64,000 nucleotides of DNA from Chitinilyticum litopenaei DSM 21440 (lineage in GTDB: Bacteria; Pseudomonadota; Gammaproteobacteria; Burkholderiales; Chitinibacteraceae): the NCBI RefSeq assembly GCF_000428145.1, contig NZ_ATZJ01000011.1:49480-113479 (forward strand), in the 5' to 3' direction. The notes under the pieces were generated by a model. The model was not told the origin of the DNA. It made no database searches and saw nothing but the letters and a program-made list of their open reading frames with translations. Below, in pieces: positions 34,693-42,490 of the stretch. Position 1 is the first letter of the stretch. Each line of letters begins with the position of its first letter. A program made the translations under genes and the position numbers.

Positions 34693-35745
34693 ATGTTGAT
34701 ACGACCGATGCAGTCCGGCGATCTGCCCGGCCTGCTTGAGCTGGCCGCTTCCGCCGGCGTTGGCGTGACCACGCTGCAGCCCGACGCCGAGCGGCTGGCC
34801 AGCCGCATCGCCGCCAGCATGCAAAGCCTGGCCGGCGAGCCGATGCCTGGCGAGGCCAGCTACCTGTTCGCGCTGGAAGACGACGCCAGTGGCCGGCTGG
34901 CCGGTATCTGCGCAATCGAGGGCGCGGTCGGCATGCACGACACCTGGTACAACTACCGCGTCGGCCTGGCCGTCCACGCCTCGCGCGAGCTGGGCATCTA
35001 CAAGCAGCTGCAGACGCTGTTCTTGACGTCCGATCTGACCGGCGCGTCCGAGCTGTGCACGCTGTTCCTGCACCCCGACTACCGTCGCGACGGCAATGGC
35101 GCGCTGTTGTCGAAATCGCGTTTCCTCTTCATGGCCGAATACCCGCAGCGCTTTGCCGAGCGCGTGATCGCCGAGATGCGCGGCGTCTCCGACGAGGCCG
35201 GGCGCTCGCCGTTCTGGGAAAGCTTGGGCCGGCACTTCTTCAAGATGGATTTCGCCCGCGCCGATTTTCTGTCCTATGTCGGCAGCAAGTCCTTCATCGC
35301 CGAGCTGATGCCCAGCTATCCGATCTATACCTGCCTCTTGTCCGACGAGGCGCGCGCCGCGATCGGCGAGGTGCACCCGGCCACGCGCCCGGCGCGCGCG
35401 ATGCTGGAGGCCGAAGGGTTTCGCTATCAGGGCTATGTGGACATTTTCGACGCGGGCCCTTCGCTCGAATGCGCGCTTGCCGACATCCGCGCCGTGCGCA
35501 AGAGCGCCGTCTACCAGACGCTGGCGGTCGCCAGCGAGCCGCGCCAGGCCAGCACCTGGCTGGTGAGTAACCGCAAGCTGGGTGATTTTCGTGCGACGCT
35601 GGCGCAAACCCGGCCGCTGGAAGATGCGCTGCCGCTCTCCGAGGCCGTGCTGGCACGGCTTGGCGTGGCGCATGGCGACGAAGTGCGCGCCGTGCCGCTT
35701 TCGGCGCGCCTGCCGCAATCAACTCAAACCAAGCAGGAAGGATGA
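34693..35745 (+). CDS. astA: Arginine N-succinyltransferase
   Basis: 350 residues; first step of the AST pathway, arginine plus succinyl-CoA to N2-succinylarginine. The sequence has the family's N-terminal MLIRPMQSGDLPGLLELA GNAT-like start, then HDTWYNYRVGLAVHASRELG, ELCTLFLHPDYRRDGNG and the SPFWESLGRHFFKMDF block. It is the first gene of the ast cluster, directly behind an ARG box. The stop lies 4 bp before astD, so the two are cotranscribed. Confidence 0.96.
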   Translation: MLIRPMQSGDLPGLLELAASAGVGVTTLQPDAERLASRIAASMQSLAGEPMPGEASYLFALEDDASGRLAGICAIEGAVGMHDTWYNYRVGLAVHASRELGIYKQLQTLFLTSDLTGASELCTLFLHPDYRRDGNGALLSKSRFLFMAEYPQRFAERVIAEMRGVSDEAGRSPFWESLGRHFFKMDFARADFLSYVGSKSFIAELMPSYPIYTCLLSDEARAAIGEVHPATRPARAMLEAEGFRYQGYVDIFDAGPSLECALADIRAVRKSAVYQTLAVASEPRQASTWLVSNRKLGDFRATLAQTRPLEDALPLSEAVLARLGVAHGDEVRAVPLSARLPQSTQTKQEG

Positions 35746-35749
35746 TGCA

Positions 35750-37207
35750 ATGCTGCTGATCGATGGCAACTGGTATCCCGGCAGTGGCGCGCTGTTCGCG
35801 TCGCACAATCCGGTCACGCAAGAGCCGGTGTGGGAGGGGGCTGCGGCCAGCAGCACCGAGGTCGGCAGCGCGGTCGCCGCCGCGCGGCATGCGTTTGCCG
35901 GCTGGCGTGATCTGGATTACGGCGAGCGGCTCGCCCTGGCGCGCAATTTTGCCGAATTGCTGAAAAGCAGCCAGGACGAGCTGGCCGCCATCATCGGCCG
36001 CGAAACCGGCAAGCCGCGCTGGGAGGCGCTGACCGAAGTCACGACGATGATCAACAAGGTCGAGATTTCCGCCAGGGCCTTCGAAGAGCGTACCGGCGAG
36101 CGCGAGAGCGCGATGGGTGACGCGCAGGCCGTGCTGCGCCACCGCCCGCACGGCGTCGTCGCCGTGTTCGGTCCCTACAATTTCCCCGGCCATCTGCCCA
36201 ATGGCCATATTGTTCCGGCACTGCTGGCCGGCAATACCGTTGTCTTCAAGCCGTCCGAACTGGCGCCGCTGACCGCGCAGAAAACCGCCGAGCTCTGGCA
36301 GGCCGCCGGCCTGCCGCATGGCGTGCTCAACCTGGTGCAGGGCGCGAAGGACACCGGTGTCGCGCTCGCCGGCCATCCGGACCTCGACGGCCTGTATTTC
36401 ACCGGCAGCGCCGGCACCGGCTACGCCTTGCACCGGCAGTTCGCCGGCAGTCCGCACCAGATCCTTGCGCTGGAAATGGGCGGCAACAACCCGCTGATCG
36501 TCGAGCCGCTGGCCGATGTGAAGGCAGCGCTGCATCACGTCATCCAGTCGGCCTTCATTTCCGCCGGCCAGCGCTGCACCTGCGCGCGTCGCCTGCTGGT
36601 GCCGCAAGGCGCATGGGGCGATGCCTTCCTTGCAGAACTCGTGCGCGTGAGCGCCACCCTGCAGCCGGCCGCGTGGGATGCCGAGCCGCAACCGTTCATG
36701 GGCGCGGTGGTGTCGCTGATCGCGGCCGAACAATTGCTGGCCGCGCAGGACAGGCTGCTCGCGCTGGGCGGCAAGGCCTTGCTGCCGATGACGCGAATCC
36801 GTGAGGGAACGGCGCTCATGAGCCCCGGCATTCTGGACGTGAGCAATGTGCGCAATCTGCCCGACGAGGAATATTTCGGCCCGCTGCTGCAGGTCCAGCG
36901 CTATCGGACCTTCACCGAGGCGCAGGCGCTGGCGAACGCAACGCGTTTTGGCCTGGCAGCAGGGCTTTTGTCCGATTCCGCCGAGCGCTACGAGGAGTTC
37001 TGGAAAGCGTCGCGCGCGGGCATCGTCAACTGGAACAAGCCGCTGACCGGTGCATCGAGCGCCGCGCCGTTTGGCGGCATTGGCGCCTCGGGCAATCATC
37101 GGCCCAGCGCGTATTACGCGGCCGATTACTGCGCCTACCCGGTGGCGTCGCTGGAAGCGGACACGCTGGCGCTGCCCGCGCAGCTGCCGCCCGGGCTGGT
37201 GCTCTGA
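35750..37207 (+). CDS. astD: Succinylglutamate-semialdehyde dehydrogenase
   Basis: 485-residue NAD-dependent aldehyde dehydrogenase of the fourth AST step. The family residues are seen: VFGPYNFPGHLPNGHIVPAL, FTGSAGTGYALH, LEMGGNNPLIV with the general base glutamate, and the catalytic cysteine in SAGQRCTCARRL. ATG 35750 follows AGGAAGGATG; the frame is open upstream inside astA but is not coding there. After it comes a 220-bp gap with a family C repeat, then astB. Confidence 0.96.
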   Translation: MLLIDGNWYPGSGALFASHNPVTQEPVWEGAAASSTEVGSAVAAARHAFAGWRDLDYGERLALARNFAELLKSSQDELAAIIGRETGKPRWEALTEVTTMINKVEISARAFEERTGERESAMGDAQAVLRHRPHGVVAVFGPYNFPGHLPNGHIVPALLAGNTVVFKPSELAPLTAQKTAELWQAAGLPHGVLNLVQGAKDTGVALAGHPDLDGLYFTGSAGTGYALHRQFAGSPHQILALEMGGNNPLIVEPLADVKAALHHVIQSAFISAGQRCTCARRLLVPQGAWGDAFLAELVRVSATLQPAAWDAEPQPFMGAVVSLIAAEQLLAAQDRLLALGGKALLPMTRIREGTALMSPGILDVSNVRNLPDEEYFGPLLQVQRYRTFTEAQALANATRFGLAAGLLSDSAERYEEFWKASRAGIVNWNKPLTGASSAAPFGGIGASGNHRPSAYYAADYCAYPVASLEADTLALPAQLPPGLVL

Positions 37208-37281
37208 GATGACGTCAATCCTGTCGGCAAGGCTGCCCTTGCATGAAATGGCCCCATGGCCTGACGGCAGAACCCCAATTC

Positions 37282-37366
37282 ACCACAGAGGCACAGAGTT
37301 CACAGAGAAAAACGGGAGCAAGTCCGAGAGGTTTTACCTTCTCTGTGCCCTCTGTGTCTCTGTGGT
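37282..37366. repeat. Family C (CACAGAG) palindrome inside the ast cluster
   Basis: The most intact copy: ACCACAGAGGCACAGAGTTC on the left and CTCTGTGCCCTCTGTGTCTC, then TGTGGT, on the right, with about 30 bp between. It lies between astD and astB and may affect transcript continuity. Confidence 0.85.
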
Positions 37367-37427
37367 TCAAGCGGTTTTTGACGTGTGCCGGGACAGGGCT
37401 TTAATCAGGAAGTAATCAGGAAAGGAA

Positions 37428-38780
37428 ATGCTCATGCACGGCGCGTGTGAAGCAAATTTCGACGGGCTGGTCGGCCCGACCCACCATTACGGCGGCCATT
37501 CCTTTGGCAATGTCGCCTCGACCGGCAATGCTGCCAGTGTCGCCAATCCCCGCGCGGCGGCGCTGCAGGGCCTGGCCAAGATGAAGGCGCTGGCCGACCT
37601 GGGCTACCGGCAGGGCGTGCTGCCGCCGCAGGAGCGTCCGGCACTGTGGGTTTTGCGTGACTTGGGGTATGCGGGTACAGACGAGGAGATCATTAGGCTC
37701 TGTGCCAATACCCATCCGGCGTACTTTGCCGGCCTGTGCTCGGCGTCGAGCATGTGGACGGCGAATGCCGCGACGGTCAGTCCGTCGGCCGATACTGGCG
37801 ATGGCCGCGTGCATTTCAGCGTCGCCAATCTGAACAACAAGCTGCACCGCGCCATCGAGGCGTCACAGACGCGGCGCAGCCTGCAGGCCATTTTCCGCGA
37901 TGAGCGGCATTTCGCGATTCACGCCGCCTTGCCGCAGCATCCGGCCTTTGGCGACGAGGGCGCGGCCAATCACACGCGCTTTTGCCGGGATTACGACGAG
38001 CCCGGCGTCGAATTCTTTGTGTATGGCGCGCGCTACTGGGGCGATGGCCGGAAACCGGCGCGCTTTCCCGCGCGCCAGACGCAGGAGGCCAGCGAGGCCA
38101 TTGCGCGCCGCCACGGGCTTGATCCGGCACGGACGGTTTTCGCCCAGCAGCATCCGGACGTGATCGACGCGGGCGTCTTTCACAACGACGTGATTGCGGT
38201 GGGCAATCTCGACGTGCTGTTCTGCCATGAGCAGGCCTTTCTCGACCAGGAGGCGGTGTGCGCCGAGCTGGCCAGCAAGCAGCCTGGCCTGCGTGTGATC
38301 ACCGTGCCGGCCGGCGCAGTGTCGGTCACTGACGCCGTGCGCTCCTACCTGTTCAACAGCCAGCTGCTCGCCAAGGCGGACGGCCGCCAGCGCCTGGTGG
38401 TGCCGGAGGAGTGCCGCAACACGCCGGCGGTGTGGGCCTATCTGCAGGAGCTGCAGCAGGGCGGCGGGCCCATCGACGAGGTGCTGGTGTTCGACCTCAA
38501 GCAGAGCATGCAGAACGGTGGCGGCCCCGCCTGCCTGCGCCTGCGCGTGGCGCTCAACGCCATCGAGCAGGACGCAGTCAACCCGGCCGTGTGGATGAAC
38601 GATGTGCTGTACGAGCGTCTCACGCACTGGGTGACGCGCCATTACCGCGACCGCCTGCACGTCAACGATCTGGCCGATCCGCAGCTGCTCTCCGAAGTGC
38701 GTACTGCTCTGGATGAGCTGACGCAGCTGCTGGAACTCGGTAGCATCTATCCTTTTCAGCGTTCGGGCAGCGATGCCTGA
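37428..38780 (+). CDS. astB: N-succinylarginine dihydrolase
   Basis: 450 residues; second AST step, releasing ammonia and CO2 to give succinylornithine. It belongs to the amidinotransferase fold: FDGLVGPTHHYGGHSFGNVA, SSMWTANAATVSPSADT, the histidine in HNDVIAVGN and the catalytic cysteine in MQNGGGPACLRLRVAL. AGGAAAGGAA precedes ATG 37428; ATG 37434 is an equal alternative. It is followed by a strong hairpin and astE. Confidence 0.96.
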   Translation: MLMHGACEANFDGLVGPTHHYGGHSFGNVASTGNAASVANPRAAALQGLAKMKALADLGYRQGVLPPQERPALWVLRDLGYAGTDEEIIRLCANTHPAYFAGLCSASSMWTANAATVSPSADTGDGRVHFSVANLNNKLHRAIEASQTRRSLQAIFRDERHFAIHAALPQHPAFGDEGAANHTRFCRDYDEPGVEFFVYGARYWGDGRKPARFPARQTQEASEAIARRHGLDPARTVFAQQHPDVIDAGVFHNDVIAVGNLDVLFCHEQAFLDQEAVCAELASKQPGLRVITVPAGAVSVTDAVRSYLFNSQLLAKADGRQRLVVPEECRNTPAVWAYLQELQQGGGPIDEVLVFDLKQSMQNGGGPACLRLRVALNAIEQDAVNPAVWMNDVLYERLTHWVTRHYRDRLHVNDLADPQLLSEVRTALDELTQLLELGSIYPFQRSGSDA

Positions 38781-38789
38781 GCGGCTTTA

Positions 38790-38823
38790 GGCAGGCGCTA
38801 GGTTCTGCAGAACCTAGCCTGCC
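38790..38823 (+). promoter_or_regulatory. Strong intergenic stem-loop between astB and astE
   Basis: GGCAGG-CGCTAGGTTC is complemented by GAACCTAG-CCTGCC, giving a stem of about 16 bp with one bulge and almost no loop. No T-run follows; the astE ribosome site (CAGGAG) starts right after it. It may protect the upstream mRNA or set the relative level of AstE. Confidence 0.55.
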
Positions 38824-38838
38824 GCAGGAGACTCAAGC

Positions 38839-39861
38839 ATGCATCCCTTTGTCGAACAAGGCTTTCTGGCGCAAACGCTGGCGGGGAAAACCGGCATCAC
38901 CTTGCCGTTCTGCCTGCCCGGTGGCGCGCATGTGCAGGTCATGGACGAAGGCATCATCCGTTTCGAGCCGCGCGAACCGGAACTGCGCCAGCTGGATCTG
39001 GTGATTTCCTGTGGCGTGCATGGCAATGAAACCGCTCCGGTGGAGCTGGTCGACCGGCTGATCACGCGCATCCTGGATGGCGAATTGCGCGTGCGCAACC
39101 GGGTGCTCTTCGTCATGGGCAATGTCGAGGCGCTGTGCGCCGGCGAGCGTTTCATCGAAGAAGACATGAACCGTCTGTTCTGCCGTGCACCGGAAAACGA
39201 TGACGGGCACGAACGCCGCCGTGCAACGATGCTGGAAATGCACCTCTTGCGCTTTTTTGGTCGCTCGGTCGCCGATACCGTAGCGCGTTATCACTACGAT
39301 CTGCATACGGCGATTCACGGTTCGCTGATCGAGAAGTTCGCAATCTATCCGCTGCAGCGCGCCGGCCGACCGTTTCAGGCGGTGGAAATGGCGCGGCTGG
39401 CGCAAGCCGGTGTCGAGGCCTTTTTGCTGCAATCGACCACATCGACGACCTTCAGCTACTTTTCCACGCGCTACTGTGATGCCACCGCCTTCACGATCGA
39501 GCTGGGCAGCGCGAAGCCGTTCGGGCAGAACGGCGGCACGGATTTGTCGAAAATGGAAGGCTATCTTGCCGGCCTGATCGAGGGCGAGCTGCCGCAGCCG
39601 GAATTGACCGGCGAAAATTATGCCGCCCAAGTCGGCAGCCCGGTCTTCCGCGTGTCCCGCGAGGTGATCAAGCACAGCGCCAACTTCCGCCTGATGATCG
39701 ACGGCAAGACCGACAATTTCACGCCGCTGCCGCAGGGCATGCTGCTCGCCGAGGACTGTGCGGGGCCGGTCGTGGTGACGGAAGCGGGGGCGCGCATCAT
39801 TTTCCCCAACCCCGATGTGGCCGTCGGCCAGCGTGCGGGGCTGATCATCGTTCCCGCCTGA
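38839..39861 (+). CDS. astE: Succinylglutamate desuccinylase
   Basis: 340 residues; final AST step, succinylglutamate to glutamate plus succinate. It is a zinc enzyme of the AstE/aspartoacylase family with metal ligands in SCGVHGNETAPVEL and HYDLHTAIHGS, the arginine/asparagine pair in EEDMNRLF, and a catalytic glutamate in FTIELGSAKPFG. It closes the cluster. The aminotransferase astC is not in the window, so a general ArgD-type enzyme elsewhere must supply the third step. Confidence 0.96.
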   Translation: MHPFVEQGFLAQTLAGKTGITLPFCLPGGAHVQVMDEGIIRFEPREPELRQLDLVISCGVHGNETAPVELVDRLITRILDGELRVRNRVLFVMGNVEALCAGERFIEEDMNRLFCRAPENDDGHERRRATMLEMHLLRFFGRSVADTVARYHYDLHTAIHGSLIEKFAIYPLQRAGRPFQAVEMARLAQAGVEAFLLQSTTSTTFSYFSTRYCDATAFTIELGSAKPFGQNGGTDLSKMEGYLAGLIEGELPQPELTGENYAAQVGSPVFRVSREVIKHSANFRLMIDGKTDNFTPLPQGMLLAEDCAGPVVVTEAGARIIFPNPDVAVGQRAGLIIVPA

Positions 39862-39886
39862 GTCAACAGAAGCCCGGGGAGCGATC

Positions 39887-40288
39887 ATGCTCAAGACCTA
39901 TCGCGGTTCCTGTCATTGCGGTGCGGTATGCTTCGAAGCCGATCTGGATCTCGAGCAGCCAAGTTTCCGCTGCAACTGCTCGATCTGCCGGCGCACGCGT
40001 TTCTGGCCGGCCGTGGCCACGCCGGAACATTTCCGCCTCCTGGCCGGCCAGGAGGCGCTGACGCGCTACACCTTCAATGCGCATCGCAACGAGCACTGGT
40101 TCTGCCGGCATTGCGGCGTGCGTGCCTTCGGCCATGGCACCGATACGCCGATGGGAGAGATGTACGGCGTCAATCTCGGCTGCCTGGATGAGGTGAGCGA
40201 TGCCGAGCTCGCACGGATTTCTGTCGTTTACGTGGACGGCCTGCACGACAACTGGCAAAACGCGCCGGAATTCACGCGCCACCTCTGA
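39887..40288 (+). CDS. GFA-family zinc protein (glutathione-dependent formaldehyde-activating enzyme-like)
   Basis: 133 residues with the Mss4-like GFA fold. The zinc-binding cysteines are in SCHCGAVCFEA, CNCSICRRTRF and FCRHCGVRAFG. A few members add glutathione to formaldehyde, but most, including this one, have no proven reaction. It follows astE by 25 bp and may be read through from the ast operon; there is no evident pathway link. Confidence 0.9.
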   Translation: MLKTYRGSCHCGAVCFEADLDLEQPSFRCNCSICRRTRFWPAVATPEHFRLLAGQEALTRYTFNAHRNEHWFCRHCGVRAFGHGTDTPMGEMYGVNLGCLDEVSDAELARISVVYVDGLHDNWQNAPEFTRHL

Positions 40289-40319
40289 GGGCGTCTCTGC
40301 TGGCGCGCGAGGCGGAATC

Positions 40320-41393
40320 TCAGAGTTTTTTCTGGCCGCCAGAACGCGAGCCGTAGTCCGGACCCGCAGCCGGCCGCAGTTTGCCGTCCGGAGCGATCAG
40401 CAGGCCGTGCCCGGGAATGTCGCGGTCACTGAGTTCCTGCACCAGTCGCGCGGCCTTGTGTTCGGGGTCGAGTGTCGGTCCGCTTTGCTTGGTTTGTATG
40501 GCGCTGATGATTTCGCCCTGGACGAAGCGGCCTTCACGGTCGAGCTCGGCATTGAGGAGCAGGGCGTAGCCGTTGGCCTCCCTCAGATTGAAGCGCTGCC
40601 AGGTGGCAAAATTGCCCAGGCTGTAGGCGATCAGCCGGCCCTTGTAGAGCTGCATGGCGCGCGGCACATGCGGGCCGTGCCCCAGTACCAGATCGGCGCC
40701 GGCATCGACGGCCAGTTTCGCAAATGCCCGCACATCGCCGCGGTCCTGGCCGAGGAAGAATTCACGCCCCGGCGGCAGGGTCAGTGCCTTCATGCCTTCG
40801 GCGCCGGCATGCATCGATACCACGGTGATGTCAACCTGGCCCGCCAGTTCGGCGATGCGCCTTGTTGCGCCGGCATGATCGTTCATCGGACAGGTGCCGG
40901 CGCTGGGCGAGAAGGCGAGTACGCCGATCTTCAGCCCCTTGCGCTCGAGAATGGCCGGCCGGCAGTCATCCTGGCCGGAATAGGGCAGGCCGTGCTGGGC
41001 GAGATAGCGCGCCGTGTCGCGCCGGCCCGCCGCGCCAAAATCGCCGGCGTGGTTGTTGGCGATCGAAACCACATCAAAGCCGGATTCCTTCAGGCATTGC
41101 GGCGTTGACGGCGGCATGGCGAAGAAGAAGCAGCCTTCCTTGCAGGGCTTCACCTCGCTGGTGTTCTCGGTGATGACACCTTCAAGATTGCCAAAGGTGA
41201 CGTCGGCGCGGCCCAGTTGCTCGCGCAGCCCGGCGAAGAGGTCGGTGCAGCGCTCGGGCAGCAAAGGTGTCGGATAGCTCGATCCGGTCATGATGTCGCC
41301 GGCCGCGCTGACGCTGATCGCCGCACCGTGGCCGGCCGCGCTGGCGATGGTGCAGATGACCAGCAGCACGGCGGCCTGCAGCAGCCGCCTCAT
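40320..41393 (-). CDS. CapA-family metallophosphatase-like protein, exported
   Basis: 357 residues with a signal peptide (MRRLLQAAVLLVICTIASAA). The CapA/PgsA fold of the metallophosphoesterase superfamily is shown by SAAGDIMTGSSYP, FGNLEGVIT, VVSIANNHAGDFG, VVSMHAGAEG and LVLGHGPHVPRAM. The family includes the poly-gamma-glutamate capsule protein CapA, but no other capsule gene is near, so the substrate is unknown. It overlaps the NlpC/P60 gene by 4 bp (ATGA), so the two are coupled and may act together on the cell envelope. Confidence 0.88.
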   Translation of the reverse strand: MRRLLQAAVLLVICTIASAAGHGAAISVSAAGDIMTGSSYPTPLLPERCTDLFAGLREQLGRADVTFGNLEGVITENTSEVKPCKEGCFFFAMPPSTPQCLKESGFDVVSIANNHAGDFGAAGRRDTARYLAQHGLPYSGQDDCRPAILERKGLKIGVLAFSPSAGTCPMNDHAGATRRIAELAGQVDITVVSMHAGAEGMKALTLPPGREFFLGQDRGDVRAFAKLAVDAGADLVLGHGPHVPRAMQLYKGRLIAYSLGNFATWQRFNLREANGYALLLNAELDREGRFVQGEIISAIQTKQSGPTLDPEHKAARLVQELSDRDIPGHGLLIAPDGKLRPAAGPDYGSRSGGQKKL

Positions 41394-42292
41394 CGCGACT
41401 TGCCCGAGGAAGTCTTGGCTGCCGGTTTGCCCTTGGGCTTGCTGCTTTTCTTTTTCGATGAACTCTTGCTGGCCTTCGGCTTACCGGCTGTCGATTTGGC
41501 CGGCTTGCTGGCCGTACTGCACACCGTCGTGGTTTTCTTCTTTTTGCCCTTGCCGGTGGTGACCTTGCGGCACTGGCGCTCCGGCTTGCTGCTGCTTTCC
41601 TGGCTGCCGGCGGCTTTCTGGCGGGATGGCGCGCCGCCGGCCATCAGGCTGGCAATGTTGACCTGTTCACCGCCGGCATCGGCGATGCGGCGCGCGCCAT
41701 TCCAGCGCTGCTGCCAGTAGCGCTGGTTCATGTTCACGATTTCGACCGAGCGCCCTGCTCGCGGCGAGTGGATGAAGCGGTTGTCACCGAGGTAAATGCC
41801 TACATGCGAAAAGGTACGTCCCAGCGTGTTGAAAAACACCAGATCGCCGGGCCGCAGTTCGTCTTTTTCGATGCTCTGGCCGCGCTGGGCCATTTCAAAG
41901 GCCGTGCGTGGCAGCGTGATGTTCATCGAGCTGGTGAAGACGTAGCGCACGAAGCCACTGCAATCCAGGCCGGTTTCCGGCGTATTGCCGCCCCATTTGT
42001 ACTTGACGCCGATCAGGCTCATCGCCGAAAGCAGCAAATCCTGAGCGGGTGCGTAGTCGGGGTTGCTCCCGCCGGTTTTGGGGCTGCTGCGGCGCGCTTT
42101 GGCGGTCGGGATGTCGTGAGCCTGCGTGGCCGCCGGCGTGGGTGTGCTGGCGGTGGCCGGTTCGTTGAACCAGCCGCTGCTGCCGGCATTGCCGGCGGTG
42201 CCGGTGGTTTCATCGGCCAGCGCAAACGGGGCAAGGGCAGAGCCTGCAAACGCCAGCAAACCGGCGAGCAAAAAGTGAAGATTCCATTTCAT
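41390..42292 (-). CDS. NlpC/P60 peptidoglycan endopeptidase with a basic C-terminal tail
   Basis: 300 residues. A signal peptide (MKWNLHFLLAGLLAFAGSAL...) and a Ser/Thr/Pro-rich linker precede the NlpC/P60 domain (about 80-205): catalytic cysteine in TGLDCSGFVRYVF, histidine in FSHVGIYLGDNRFIHSPR. After it come about 90 residues dominated by K, S, A and T (KPAKSTAGKPKASKSSSKKK and similar), a low-complexity basic tail that could bind teichoic or nucleic acids, LPS or the wall. It should cleave peptide cross-links in the periplasm. First gene of a two-gene operon with the CapA-like protein. Confidence 0.92.
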   Translation of the reverse strand: MKWNLHFLLAGLLAFAGSALAPFALADETTGTAGNAGSSGWFNEPATASTPTPAATQAHDIPTAKARRSSPKTGGSNPDYAPAQDLLLSAMSLIGVKYKWGGNTPETGLDCSGFVRYVFTSSMNITLPRTAFEMAQRGQSIEKDELRPGDLVFFNTLGRTFSHVGIYLGDNRFIHSPRAGRSVEIVNMNQRYWQQRWNGARRIADAGGEQVNIASLMAGGAPSRQKAAGSQESSSKPERQCRKVTTGKGKKKKTTTVCSTASKPAKSTAGKPKASKSSSKKKSSKPKGKPAAKTSSGKSR

Positions 42293-42490
42293 GGGCTGGA
42301 ACTGTACGGATGTGGTTACAGGCTGTAAAGCCTGCCTGAGTGGAAAAATGTGCGGCTTGTGGATGGCGTGCGTGGCTGTTGCCTGAAAGGCATATGAGGA
42401 ATGCAGTCATTCCCGGGAAAGTGAGCGGGCGCTGATAGAATGGGGGACGCGCAATGCGCAGCCAGTCGCTGAAACACAGGATATCGATTC

